The notes below the pieces were generated by a model that was given only the letters and a program-made list of their open reading frames with translations, was not told the origin of the DNA and ran no database searches. From an uncultured Bacteroidales bacterium (GTDB lineage Bacteria > Bacteroidota > Bacteroidia > Bacteroidales > P3): 64,000 bases of DNA. How positions within the stretch are numbered: the stretch's first letter is position 1; every line of letters starts with the position of its first letter. Location: positions 86,732 to 150,731 of the forward strand of contig ONGA01000010.1 in the NCBI GenBank assembly GCA_900317285.1. Reading direction: 5' to 3'. Made by a program: the position numbers and the translations under genes. Shown here piece after piece: positions 17,691 to 26,241 of this stretch.

Positions 17691-18454
17691 ATTTCAACAG
17701 ACAAGTTATCATAGGCGAGGTGTACTCCCTCCGGTAGTTCCTTCTCGACAAGGTCATACAATCCCAACTCATGGCTTATGTGTGTTAGGAACGCTTGCTT
17801 GGGTTTAACTTTTTCAATAATATCAAGCGCCTCAGGCAGACAATAATGTGACCAGTGTTTTTCTCTCCGCAAGGCATTTAAGACAAGAAGTCTTACCCCT
17901 TGAAGTTTTTTCATTTCCTTCGGCTCGATGTAATTGGCGTCAGTGATATATGCCAGATCCCCTATGCGATAGCCAAGGATGGGAAGGTTTTTGTGCATCA
18001 CCTTAATGGGTACAACCTCAATCCCTGGGACTGGTACGAATGAAGACTCGCCATCTATCTCATGGAGATTAGCCTCGGGAAGTCCGGGATAATCATGTGG
18101 AGCAAAAATATAATGGTAGTCCCGCAAGAGCGTTTCCTGCGCAGGGGCATTAAGATAAAGTTGCATGGGTCCCTGCTGAACATAATTGAATGCACGTATG
18201 TCGTCAATCCCGGCCACATGGTCTCGGTGAGCATGTGTGATTAGAATGGCGTCAAGAGAGGTTACTCTGTTACGAAGCATCTGCTGACGGAAGTCTGGAC
18301 CTATGTCAATAAGGATACGCTTGTCCGAAACTTCTATAAGTGCAGAGGTGCGAAGTCTTCTGTCCCTTTCGTCAGCAGAATGACACACACCACACGGGCA
18401 TGCTATGACTGGCACACCCTGCGATGTTCCCGTGCCAAGAAAGGTGATTTTCAT
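17687..18454 (-). CDS. Metallo-beta-lactamase-fold hydrolase, PhnP-like
   Basis: The 255-residue cytoplasmic protein belongs to the PhnP/RNase Z-like branch. N-terminal FLGTGTSQGVP, a CPCGVC cysteine cluster as in PhnP, the metal motif THAHRDHVAG (about 74-83), DANYI (about 170), and THISHE near the end supply the two-metal site. PhnP is a cyclic-phosphate diesterase. No phosphonate genes are nearby, so the natural substrate is open. It overlaps rprY (4 bp) upstream and the GT2 (4 bp) downstream, so all are translationally coupled. Confidence 0.87.
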   Translation of the reverse strand: MKITFLGTGTSQGVPVIACPCGVCHSADERDRRLRTSALIEVSDKRILIDIGPDFRQQMLRNRVTSLDAILITHAHRDHVAGIDDIRAFNYVQQGPMQLYLNAPAQETLLRDYHYIFAPHDYPGLPEANLHEIDGESSFVPVPGIEVVPIKVMHKNLPILGYRIGDLAYITDANYIEPKEMKKLQGVRLLVLNALRREKHWSHYCLPEALDIIEKVKPKQAFLTHISHELGLYDLVEKELPEGVHLAYDNLSVEI

Positions 18455-19143
18455 TCCTTGTGTGTAAGCTTGAATCCTACACCGTGAACATTGACAATTT
18501 CAACGGTGGGGTCGGCTTTGAGGTATTTTCTGAGTTTGGTAATATACACATCCATGGAACGTGCCGCAAAGTAAGAATCATCTTTCCAGATACGCTGGAG
18601 TGTAGTGTTGCGGTCAACCAACTGGTTAAAATTGACAGCAAAAATACGAAGAAGGTCACTTTCTTTGGCTGTAAGGCGCTGGACATCATCACCGATGGTA
18701 AGGGTCTGATGGGAATAGTCGAAAGTGAATCCACCAATGCGGAAAAGGTTCTTGTCAGGACGGTCTTCATTGAAAGAGCGACGCATCGTGGCGTTGAGGC
18801 GGGCCAGGAGCTCTTCCATGGAGAAGGGCTTGGTGATGTAGTCGTCAGCACCCACCTCGAAGCCCTTCAATTTGTCTTCCTCAAGATTCTTGGCAGTGAG
18901 GAAGATTATCGGGACTTTCTTGTCGATACGACGAATTTCTTTTGCAACGGTAAAACCGTCCTTAATGGGCATCATGACATCCAAGATACATGCATCCACA
19001 TCCTCGGTGTCAAACAGATTCAAGGCATCGTCTCCATCTTTCGCCCAAGCGACAGTATAGCCTTTCTGGGTGAGATAGGCTTTCAGAATGGTTCCCAAAT
19101 TAGGATCATCCTCGGCAACTAAAAGTTTAATTCCCAGATTCAT
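18451..19143 (-). CDS. rprY: OmpR-family response regulator, RprY-like
   Basis: The 230-residue regulator has an N-terminal receiver with the acidic pair EDD, phosphoacceptor Asp in ILDVMMP (about 55), LTAK and ITKPFS. The C-terminal winged helix contains the stretch ARSMDVYITKLRKYLK, characteristic of RprY. In Bacteroides fragilis RprY pairs with the sensor kinase RprX. Here no kinase gene is adjacent. It heads a minus-strand operon with MBL, GT2, MORN, lipoprotein and peptidase genes. I see no clear TAnnTTTG box in the 91-bp gap upstream. Confidence 0.9.
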   Translation of the reverse strand: MNLGIKLLVAEDDPNLGTILKAYLTQKGYTVAWAKDGDDALNLFDTEDVDACILDVMMPIKDGFTVAKEIRRIDKKVPIIFLTAKNLEEDKLKGFEVGADDYITKPFSMEELLARLNATMRRSFNEDRPDKNLFRIGGFTFDYSHQTLTIGDDVQRLTAKESDLLRIFAVNFNQLVDRNTTLQRIWKDDSYFAARSMDVYITKLRKYLKADPTVEIVNVHGVGFKLTHKE

Positions 19144-19234
19144 ATCGCATTATTTTTTGGTTGTTTACATAATTATTTGTACCTTAATAACTCATTTTCT
19201 TGTGTTTTATTGTACAAATGTTAAAATTTTTATG

Positions 19235-20377
19235 TTAAACGAACTTTGCTTGCGAAAAATCCGAAACGGGCGTTTGCATGATACGGGAAAATGCATTCCG
19301 AAAAGCATCGGCAGTCAGGTAGCCCGATTGGTGGGCAAGTTGAATGAGAACGTCGGGGTTTTCGGTGTCGGGATGTTCTGCCAGAATGATGGATACAGCA
19401 TGTTGAACACGTAATCCATCAATATATTCTCCAAAAGATATACCCTGATAACGATGTATGGCATCAATGATATCATCTTCGGAGGTGTGGAAATGTTCGG
19501 CAAGCATAAAGACCGATATATCGGGATTGAGGAATGCTCGCCCTTTCTCTACATATTCCTCCAACTGGCGAATCAACAAAACGGAATCTTTGCGACTCCG
19601 GGGACGTCCCTGCAAGCTTTCTGCACTGCTGTTGATTTTGTATACCGAATGTCCGAGATAGAAGAGGCTCACGGCCAACGGCAGACAGTAGCCAAAGTAG
19701 AAGAGGTGTCGGTTTTCGTGCGAAAAAATGTTAAGGAACTGACTGATGGTCAAAATGAGGAGGCCAACATTGGATGCAATGTAGATACCCTTTAGATTAA
19801 TGTTGCGGAAGCGGTCGTCAGTGTAATACTCGGCATTGATGCGCTTGAATCGGATAAACTGACGGATGGAGGTGACGAAGATGAAGAATGCCTCGAAGAA
19901 GAATACCGTCCAGAAGAGGTAAGAATTGGCGAAGACGATGATGTTATAATGCCAGTTGCCGGGGATGAAATTCCACGCAAGACCCTCCGCACCACGAATA
20001 GTCCATAGGCGGTACATGTCAGCTCCACCAATAATGGAGACGACAATCGTCAGTGCGATGGTTGCCAGCGAGATAATCAGTAGCAGTCGCACTTTTGAGA
20101 TGGAGGCTTGTGGCTGTGTAAGGACCGTAAGCGCCATCTGGATGACAGCTGGCGAAACAAGGATAACATCGAAGAAGAGCATCAAAAGGAGGTATTCTCC
20201 GGCAAGGAAGGTGTTGAACATCGAGCCAAGGAGGAAGAATGTGAGCGCCACAAGGGAGAGCGCCAGCATCATGAGCCACTGGGCATTGAGCACATGGCGT
20301 TTGAACAACAAAGTGGCCAGCGGCCAAAAGAGGGCAACGAGGCCCAAAAGCGTTAATCCTAAAGATACGGGTGTCAT
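19235..20377 (-). CDS. Polytopic membrane protein with C-terminal AraC-type HTH
   Basis: The 380-residue protein has about six or seven N-terminal membrane segments (to about residue 235), a linker, and a C-terminal AraC/XylS domain. The DNA-binding part shows DIIDAIHRYQGISFGEYI and the second helix-turn-helix LAHQSGYLTADAFRNAFSR. A membrane-anchored AraC regulator would sense a signal in the membrane or periplasm. It overlaps by 4 bp the related protein at 20374-21174, which has a similar membrane part but no HTH. Its target is unknown. Confidence 0.8.
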   Translation of the reverse strand: MTPVSLGLTLLGLVALFWPLATLLFKRHVLNAQWLMMLALSLVALTFFLLGSMFNTFLAGEYLLLMLFFDVILVSPAVIQMALTVLTQPQASISKVRLLLIISLATIALTIVVSIIGGADMYRLWTIRGAEGLAWNFIPGNWHYNIIVFANSYLFWTVFFFEAFFIFVTSIRQFIRFKRINAEYYTDDRFRNINLKGIYIASNVGLLILTISQFLNIFSHENRHLFYFGYCLPLAVSLFYLGHSVYKINSSAESLQGRPRSRKDSVLLIRQLEEYVEKGRAFLNPDISVFMLAEHFHTSEDDIIDAIHRYQGISFGEYIDGLRVQHAVSIILAEHPDTENPDVLIQLAHQSGYLTADAFRNAFSRIMQTPVSDFSQAKFV

Positions 20378-21174
20378 TGTTCTTTATCTTGATTTCGTAT
20401 ATAATCTGCAAGGAATCGGGCGTCGTAGTCGTAACGATAGGCAAAATGTCCCGTAAGATAGAAGATAACGATGAGCAGCACGGCGCAGATGATGAGCCAG
20501 TATTTGTAGTAGAAGGGACGATAACCGATAAGGAAGGCGGTAATCACGAGGACCGGGAGGAAGAGCCAGGTAACAAGCACTATTTCGCGTATGTTGAGCT
20601 TGGGCATGTTAAGCCCCTGGGCATAGTAGCTGTCGAAACGTTTCTTGAAAAGGCGCACCTTGCGTTCACTGTCGAACAGCAGGATACCACCAAAGACTAT
20701 CAACACCGCTATAAATACAAACTGGTTCCAGAAAATCATGAAATTGTAGGCAAAATCGCCAGATTTCCAAGGGATAATGCCGTCCTCCGCCACCTCGAGG
20801 CACATAACCTGGTAGCGGCCGGGATGCATGCCGAAGGCCCCGATGGTGAGACCCGCAATGAAAAGAAGCGGTACAAGGAACACGCGCCGCTGACGGAGAG
20901 TGGCACCACGCGGCTCGGTGAGGGCACATAGGCTGATGTAATACATGGGTATGCAGAAGACTGCCGACACCTCGAACAGGTAGTCGTAGACGAACTGGCT
21001 TCCGACACGGCCGCGGAAAAAGACGCCGGCCACTGTGATGGTGAACGCGTCAATCATCAGCGCAATGCAGAAAAGCGCCTGCGCCCGGGTAAAGTGTTTC
21101 TTGGTGAGCACAATGATGAAAGCCCACGCAATAGCCACTATCGCCGGTATATATAATATGTAACTCCACTTCAT
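20374..21174 (-). CDS. Polytopic membrane protein, HTH-less relative of its neighbour
   Basis: The 266-residue protein has about seven predicted membrane segments and a short charged tail. Its layout matches the N-terminal half of the next protein: both show FNF- or YNF-type stretches before IIFWNQ/IVFANS-like helices, then an RF/RFK arginine-rich loop. I recognise no catalytic motif. It overlaps ispG (4 bp) and the AraC protein (4 bp), so the three are co-translated. A sensor partner that pairs with the AraC-type protein is a plausible inference. Confidence 0.65.
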   Translation of the reverse strand: MKWSYILYIPAIVAIAWAFIIVLTKKHFTRAQALFCIALMIDAFTITVAGVFFRGRVGSQFVYDYLFEVSAVFCIPMYYISLCALTEPRGATLRQRRVFLVPLLFIAGLTIGAFGMHPGRYQVMCLEVAEDGIIPWKSGDFAYNFMIFWNQFVFIAVLIVFGGILLFDSERKVRLFKKRFDSYYAQGLNMPKLNIREIVLVTWLFLPVLVITAFLIGYRPFYYKYWLIICAVLLIVIFYLTGHFAYRYDYDARFLADYIRNQDKEQ

Positions 21175-22304
21175 ATTTTTCTATCGTTTTCTATAAACTT
21201 AACTAATTCATCCACTGCATCCTTCTGGTCGATGTCGCGCTTGACGACCTCCTTGCCTTTGTAGAGGGTAATTTTGCCGTGGCCGGAGCCGACATAGCCG
21301 TAGTCGGCATCGGCCATCTCGCCGGGGCCATTGACGATGCAGCCCATCACGCCGATTTTCACACCGACGAGGTGCTTCGTCTTCTCTTTAATCTCGCGCA
21401 GGGCCGTCTGTATGTCGTACTGCGTGCGGCCGCAGGAGGGACAGGCGATGTACTCGGGCTGCGTGATGCGGGCACCGACGGCCTGGAGGATGTCGTAGGC
21501 GATGGGCATCTCGCGCTCGGGGTCCTCGGTGAGGGAGACGCGCACCGTGTCGCCGATGCCGTCGAGCAGCAGGGCGCCGATGCCGGCGGCGCTCTTGAGA
21601 CGGCCCTGCATGCCGTCGCCAGCCTCGGTGACGCCCAGGTGTATCGGGTAGTCCATGCCGAGGGCGTGCATCTTACTGACGAAAAGCCTGGTACTGTCCA
21701 CCATCACCTTCACGTTCGAGGCCTTCATGGAGAAGACGAGGTCGTGGAAGTCCTGCTGGCGGCAGACTTCGGCGAACTCGATGGCCGACTGCGCCATACC
21801 CTCGGGCGTGTTGCCGTAGCGACTCATGATGCGCTCGGACAGCGAGCCGTGATTGGTGCCGATGCGCATGACGGTGTGGTGCGCCTTGCAGATGTTGATG
21901 AGCGAGGCCATCCTCTCCCCTATCCGCTTCAGCTCATCGTTGTATTCCTGCTCGGTGAACTCCAGCTTGCCGGTATTGCGGTCGGTGTAGTTGCCCGGAT
22001 TGACGCGCACCTTCTCCACCAGCGTGGCGGCCACCTCGGCGGCCTTGGGGTTGAAGTGTATGTCGGCCACCAGCGGCACCTCGCAGCCGCGCTTCAGCAG
22101 TTCCTCCTTGATGCGGCCGAGGTTCTCGGCGGCTTTCACGTCCGGCGCCGTAATGCGCACCAGCTCGCAGCCGGCCTCCACCATGCGGAGGGCCTGCTCC
22201 ACGGTGGCCTGCGTGTCCATCGTGTCGGTATTCGTCATGCTCTGCACGCGGACGGGTGCCCCCCCGCCCAGCGTCAGATTGCCTATCTTGATTTGTCTGC
22301 TCAT
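21171..22304 (-). CDS. ispG: 4-hydroxy-3-methylbut-2-enyl diphosphate synthase (IspG/GcpE), short form
   Basis: This iron-sulphur enzyme of the MEP isoprenoid pathway reduces MEcPP to HMBPP. It has 377 residues. The TIM-barrel part has VRVNPGNY, NHGSLSERIMSRYG and HLGVTEAGDG. The 4Fe-4S part has CPSCGR and GCIVNGPGE, giving the three cysteines plus Glu ligand. Bacteroidetes IspG proteins I recall have over 600 residues because of an insert between these two parts. Here the barrel runs straight into the cluster domain. It overlaps the membrane-protein gene downstream and lies 3 bp after a small membrane protein. Confidence 0.95.
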   Translation of the reverse strand: MSRQIKIGNLTLGGGAPVRVQSMTNTDTMDTQATVEQALRMVEAGCELVRITAPDVKAAENLGRIKEELLKRGCEVPLVADIHFNPKAAEVAATLVEKVRVNPGNYTDRNTGKLEFTEQEYNDELKRIGERMASLINICKAHHTVMRIGTNHGSLSERIMSRYGNTPEGMAQSAIEFAEVCRQQDFHDLVFSMKASNVKVMVDSTRLFVSKMHALGMDYPIHLGVTEAGDGMQGRLKSAAGIGALLLDGIGDTVRVSLTEDPEREMPIAYDILQAVGARITQPEYIACPSCGRTQYDIQTALREIKEKTKHLVGVKIGVMGCIVNGPGEMADADYGYVGSGHGKITLYKGKEVVKRDIDQKDAVDELVKFIENDRKI

Positions 22305-22307
22305 GGC

Positions 22308-22808
22308 TTAGTATTCGTTCTTTATTTTGTGTTGTCTATTTACCGTATCTACCCTCACGCTGTCGCCAGCTTCACCCCAATAATGGAAAAGGTATCCTTC
22401 GAAATTGGGAGCCGACACATATTGTGCCCACCAATCAATTTGGGTTAGGGTATAGGCACTGTCGCCCGAATGGTAGTATATTATCATCATATAATTCCCT
22501 CGAGTGGTGTCGACGTAACTATTCTCCCAGTTTCTAACAAGTCCTTTTATCCTTAGTGTGTCCGGCAGGTGTCCATGCTCATTCCGATAAGATTCTATAT
22601 TTGGCACCACCATCTCAACCGTTTTCCGGAAACACTTATCATTGTATTCTTCCGAGAGAAAGAAACCCGTGCAATGTACAATCCACCACAAACCTAAAAA
22701 CACCATCAGTAGTAAAGGGAACATCCCTAACAAACTCCCTGTGGTCATCCTGCGAAGGTGTCTATGCCGCCTTCGTTGCTTAAAGTTCCATTGTCCTCTT
22801 TTCCCCAA
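22308..22808 (-). CDS. Small single-pass membrane protein of unknown function
   Basis: The 166-residue protein has a basic N-terminus rich in Arg and His, one hydrophobic segment (about 27-47, LLGMFPLLLMVFLGLWWIV) and an extracytoplasmic domain with many Trp and Tyr. I recognise no family. It lies between a DUF2027-like gene (63 bp) and ispG (3 bp) in a long minus-strand operon. Confidence 0.55.
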   Translation of the reverse strand: MGKRGQWNFKQRRRHRHLRRMTTGSLLGMFPLLLMVFLGLWWIVHCTGFFLSEEYNDKCFRKTVEMVVPNIESYRNEHGHLPDTLRIKGLVRNWENSYVDTTRGNYMMIIYYHSGDSAYTLTQIDWWAQYVSAPNFEGYLFHYWGEAGDSVRVDTVNRQHKIKNEY

Positions 22809-22871
22809 TTATCTCTCTGTGTTTATTGTTCGTCATCGGATTCTTGTTTCATCCGGGCAGTTTCACCGCAC

Positions 22872-23234
22872 TCACGAAATTCGGGCGATGGTGCGCTGCA
22901 GGCTCAGTACCTGACTCTTCAGCTGCTTGATTTGGTCCTGAAGGTTCGCGTTCTGGCTACGGAGCTTGCGGTTCTCCTCTATTAGCTCGTATTGGGTGGG
23001 CTCGCGGTGTTCCTCCTTGGCCTTCTGCTCCGCGCTCTGGCCGATGCTTTCGTCATTGAAGACCTTGCCGATGCCCTGCTGCTCGGCCATGCGGATAAGC
23101 TCGCTGGGCGCGAAAGGCATATCGAAACCGCTCTCGTCCTCGACATACACCATGCCGCCAGCCACTTTCTTCACAACTCCCCCGCCGATGGCGTTGAGGA
23201 ACTTCACTTTGTCGCCTATTTCAAAATTCGTCAT
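22872..23234 (-). CDS. DUF2027-like small beta domain with coiled coil
   Basis: The 120-residue protein starts with a KOW-like or SH3-like domain (FEIGDKVKFLNAIGGGVV, then YVEDESGFDMPF), as in the N-terminus of DUF2027/Smr proteins of Bacteroidetes. The Smr nuclease domain expected afterwards is absent. Instead, residues about 80-118 form a Glu/Gln/Leu coiled coil (LIEENRKLRSQNANLQDQI). It may be an adaptor. It follows mpl after a 9-bp-periodic hairpin (23261-23321). Confidence 0.65.
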   Translation of the reverse strand: MTNFEIGDKVKFLNAIGGGVVKKVAGGMVYVEDESGFDMPFAPSELIRMAEQQGIGKVFNDESIGQSAEQKAKEEHREPTQYELIEENRKLRSQNANLQDQIKQLKSQVLSLQRTIARIS

Positions 23235-23260
23235 TTTTCTTTCAGATTTGTGTTTTTTTT

Positions 23261-23321
23261 CTCAATCAGAACGAAAAGAACAAAAAGAAAAGTTCTGATA
23301 GTTCTTTTAGTTCTGATTGAG
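23261..23321. repeat. Symmetrical 9-bp array and hairpin after mpl
   Basis: CTCAATCAGAAC (23261-23272) and GTTCTGATTGAG (23310-23321) are perfect inverted repeats. Between and including them the DNA is 9-bp periodic: AATCAGAAC, GAAAAGAAC, AAAAAGAAA, then GTTCTGATA, GTTCTTTTA, GTTCTGATT. It starts 2 bp after the mpl stop. On the mpl strand an A-run follows, not a T-run, so it is not a classical terminator. Confidence 0.75.
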
Positions 23322-23323
23322 CT

Positions 23324-24727
23324 TTAAATTATTTCGTCGGCCAGAGCGGCGAAGTCAATGCCGTCGAAGTTGCCGCTACTCATCATCAGAAGGTTTTTAT
23401 TTTCATTATCACGGAATAACGTCATCACGTAATCCACAAGCATCTTGCTGTCGGTGAAGACCTTCACATCGCCGCCAAAAGCACGGCGCACCTCCTCGGG
23501 GTCGAGGGGCGGCAGTTTCTTAAGTTGCAGGGCGTGCTGGCTGAAATAGACGCAGCGCACGTCGGCCTCGTCCATCGTGCCGCGGTACTGCTGCAGGAAC
23601 TCCTGCGTCAGCGAGCTGAAGGTGTGCAACTCCATGCAGGCCACCAGCTTGCGACTGGGGTACTGCTCACGCATGGCGTGGATGGTGGCACGAAGCTTCG
23701 ACGGCGCATGGGCGAAGTCCTTATATACCGCGCAAGTGTCGTTCTTCTTCACCAGCTCCAGGCGCTTGCTGGCACCCTCGAAGGTGCTTATCGCCTCATT
23801 AAACTGCTCATCCGTCACCCCCACCTGGCGGCAAGCCAATCGGGCGGCGGTAAGGTTGAGCAGGTTGTGGTGGCCGAAGACCTGCAAGGGCACCGGGTGC
23901 GCAGCCGTCTCGGCTGCAGGCAGGCGGGACGCCTGCGTACCCAGCAGATAGGTAATGCCGTTCTCCACGCGGTGCTCTGGGCAGACATACGGCAGCTTCT
24001 GTATGTCGGTGCGCTTGTTCTCCACCACCACACGGTGCACCTCGGTATCCTCGTCGCAATAGATGAGCGCACCCTTGGGCTCGATGAGGTCTATGAACTT
24101 GCTGAACTGCTCGCGGTAGATGTCGAACGTCGGGAAGACATTGATGTGGTCCCACTCGATGCCGGTGATGATGGCCACGTTGGGCTTGTAGAGGTGGAAC
24201 TTGGGGCGGCGGTCGATGGGCGAAGTGAGGTATTCGTCGCCCTCGATGACCATCACCTTGGCGGTGTGACTCAAGCGCACCATCACCTCGAAGCCCTTGA
24301 GCTGCGCGCCCACCATATAGTCGGCCTCGATGCCGCAGTGCGCCAGCACGTGCAGTATCATCGCCGTCGTCGTCGTCTTGCCATGCGAACCGCCCACCAC
24401 GATGCGCAGCTTGTCCTTCGACTGCTCGTAGAGGTACTCCGGGTAGCTGTAAATCTTCAGCCCCAATTCCTGGGCACGTAGCAACTCGGGGTTATCTATC
24501 CGTGCGTGCATACCCAATACCACGGCGTCGAGGTCTTTGGTTATCCTCTCCGGGTGCCAGCCGAATTCTTTCGGCAGCAGCCCGTACTTCTCCAGCCGAC
24601 TCTTCGCTGGGTCAAAAATCTCGTCGTCACTTCCCGTGACAGTGATTCCTTTCTGGCACAGCGCGATGGCCAGATTATGCATGGCGCTGCCGCCTATAGC
24701 TATAAAGTGTACTTTGCTCACTTTCAT
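23324..24727 (-). CDS. mpl: UDP-MurNAc:tripeptide ligase (Mpl) for murein recycling
   Basis: Mpl joins recycled L-Ala-gamma-D-Glu-meso-DAP to UDP-MurNAc in the cytoplasm. The protein has 467 residues. N-terminal FIAIGGSAMHNLA, the ATP loop GGSHGKTTTTAM (about 108-119), EGDEYLT, EWDHINVF, and the C-terminal YKDFAHAP are typical of Mpl and separate it from MurC. The start at 24727 (MKVSKVHF) is preferred over an upstream in-frame codon. Residues around 265-277 (QASRLPAAETAA) are encoded by two consecutive palindromes (23901-23935) and look like an inserted REP-type unit. The gene follows the HD hydrolase. Confidence 0.93.
   Translation of the reverse strand: MKVSKVHFIAIGGSAMHNLAIALCQKGITVTGSDDEIFDPAKSRLEKYGLLPKEFGWHPERITKDLDAVVLGMHARIDNPELLRAQELGLKIYSYPEYLYEQSKDKLRIVVGGSHGKTTTTAMILHVLAHCGIEADYMVGAQLKGFEVMVRLSHTAKVMVIEGDEYLTSPIDRRPKFHLYKPNVAIITGIEWDHINVFPTFDIYREQFSKFIDLIEPKGALIYCDEDTEVHRVVVENKRTDIQKLPYVCPEHRVENGITYLLGTQASRLPAAETAAHPVPLQVFGHHNLLNLTAARLACRQVGVTDEQFNEAISTFEGASKRLELVKKNDTCAVYKDFAHAPSKLRATIHAMREQYPSRKLVACMELHTFSSLTQEFLQQYRGTMDEADVRCVYFSQHALQLKKLPPLDPEEVRRAFGGDVKVFTDSKMLVDYVMTLFRDNENKNLLMMSSGNFDGIDFAALADEII
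23901..23935. repeat. REP-like paired palindromes inside mpl
   Basis: GCAGCCG-TCT-CGGCTGC (23901-23917) and CAGGCG-GGA-CGCCTG (23921-23935) are two perfect hairpins three bases apart. They are in frame and add a short Ala/Arg/Pro-rich peptide to Mpl between conserved blocks. The structure is like bacterial REP or BIME units. I see no second copy in this window. Confidence 0.6.
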
Positions 24728-24765
24728 ATTTTTTATTTTAAGGTGTTCGCCACCCCTTACGGGGG

Positions 24766-25881
24766 TCATTGCTCTTTCGGAAAATAATGATAATATTTGG
24801 TTACTTGTTTCTCCAGGAAATGCCGGTCGAGTTGGTCGCTGGCTTCGCTGATAGGCAGGCAGCGGCCGTCCTTGTAGAGGACTTTTATCTCCTGGTCGTT
24901 GAAGTCGTAGCTTCGGTTAGCCAGTTTGCCTGTACCCTCAAAATAAGTCGAACGAACATCTGTAAATGGTTCGTTACTGAAGCGTATGGCTGGCAGGCGG
25001 CGGTTGACCATATTCTTACACAAGGTGTTCAGTATCTCGTCGTCCGAGTGTTGCCAGTGCTTAACAGCCACCATGATGTCATCGTCGTCGAGATCTGCAA
25101 AACAGTCAAGGAAAGCAGGGTCGGCAGGGTCAAGATGGAACACCGTCGGGTCGAGTTCTCTGGCGCGCCGCAGGATGTTCAGCAGCAGCTGGTCGGCGGC
25201 GATGACAGTCTTGTGCATATACACCTGCCAATACATCAGGCGGCGGCTGATGATGAACTTCTCCACGCTGTAGATGCCTTTCTCGTCAATCACCAGCTCG
25301 TCGTCGTGCACATTGAGCATAGATATGATGCGGTCGGTACCCACTATGCCCTCGCTCACACCGGTGAAGAAGGAATCTCTCCCCAGGTAGTCAAGGCGAT
25401 CCATATCGAGCTGGCTGCTCACCAGCTGATGCAGGAAATGCTTATGATAGGTGTTGGAGAAGATAGCAATAGCAGTATTCAGAACGCCACCCATCTCTTC
25501 ATTTATCCGTTGCATCATGAGCAGCGTAATCTCCTCGTGAGGCACATCGACCAGCACCCTCTCGCTGGTGTGCGAGAACGGCCCGTGGCCGAGGTCGTGC
25601 AGCAGGATGGCGAGTTTGGCTCCGCGACACTCGTCGTCGGTTATTTCCACACCCTTCAGCTTCAGCACATCGAGCGCCCGCTTCATCAGGTTCAACGCCC
25701 CAAGCATGTGGCTGAAACGCGTATGCATGGCGCCGGGATAGACCAGATAGGTCAGCCCCAGCTGCTTGATGCGCCTCTGCCGCTGGAAATAAGGATGCTC
25801 GATGACCTGCAGTATCACGGGGTCATCGATACTCAGGAACCCGTCATACACCGGGTCGTTGATTATCTTGCGTTTCGTCAT
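24766..25881 (-). CDS. HD-superfamily phosphohydrolase
   Basis: The 371-residue metal-dependent phosphohydrolase has H...HD...D: H in MHTRFSHMLGAL (about 52-58), HDLGHGPFSHTSE (about 97-109), and the distal Asp in QLDMDRLDYLGRDSFF (about 160-175). This is the dGTPase-like or YdhJ-like branch. The substrate may be a deoxynucleotide or another phosphate. The start at 25881 (MTKRKIINDP) was chosen because an upstream extension is out of family and overlaps the neighbour. It overlaps the C_GCAxxG_C_C gene by 4 bp and precedes mpl. Confidence 0.88.
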   Translation of the reverse strand: MTKRKIINDPVYDGFLSIDDPVILQVIEHPYFQRQRRIKQLGLTYLVYPGAMHTRFSHMLGALNLMKRALDVLKLKGVEITDDECRGAKLAILLHDLGHGPFSHTSERVLVDVPHEEITLLMMQRINEEMGGVLNTAIAIFSNTYHKHFLHQLVSSQLDMDRLDYLGRDSFFTGVSEGIVGTDRIISMLNVHDDELVIDEKGIYSVEKFIISRRLMYWQVYMHKTVIAADQLLLNILRRARELDPTVFHLDPADPAFLDCFADLDDDDIMVAVKHWQHSDDEILNTLCKNMVNRRLPAIRFSNEPFTDVRSTYFEGTGKLANRSYDFNDQEIKVLYKDGRCLPISEASDQLDRHFLEKQVTKYYHYFPKEQ

Positions 25882-26234
25882 ATAATGTCGCTTATCAGGC
25901 CGGCGGCATAGGCTACCATCTCGGGGCAGGGTTTCTTGCCTTGGGTTAGGAGGCGACCACAGACGATATCGCCGTTGTCCTCGCGGAATTTCTCTATCAT
26001 GGGTCGCACGTCGGCGGTGTGGCCTGTGAGGCCACAGACCATGGCCATGCCACTGACACAGCCACACACCTCGCGGGTGCCGGCGAGGCCGCGACCGAAG
26101 GGAGCGGCCATATTCATTGCATTATCAGGCGTTATTGGAAGCTTGTCGGCATAGGCCATCACCACAGCCTGGCAGCAATTGCAGCCCTGCTTGTGAAGGC
26201 TGCGGGCCTTGTCCATTCTCTCCTCTTTATTCAT
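25878..26234 (-). CDS. C_GCAxxG_C_C family protein
   Basis: The 118-residue cytoplasmic protein has the family's spaced cysteines: GCNCCQAV near residue 22, then PFGRGLAGTREVCGCVSGM, then a late CGRLL and CPEMV. The cysteines suggest a redox or metal/iron-sulphur role, but the family function is not known. The start is the ATG at 26234; an upstream TTG would lie in the 7-bp repeat array. It overlaps the HD gene by 4 bp. Confidence 0.85.
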   Translation of the reverse strand: MNKEERMDKARSLHKQGCNCCQAVVMAYADKLPITPDNAMNMAAPFGRGLAGTREVCGCVSGMAMVCGLTGHTADVRPMIEKFREDNGDIVCGRLLTQGKKPCPEMVAYAAGLISDII

Positions 26235-26241
26235 ATTACTT

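Noticed and set aside
23261-23321. Intrinsic terminator after mpl
   Set aside because: The stem is good but an A-run, not a T-run, follows on the mpl strand.
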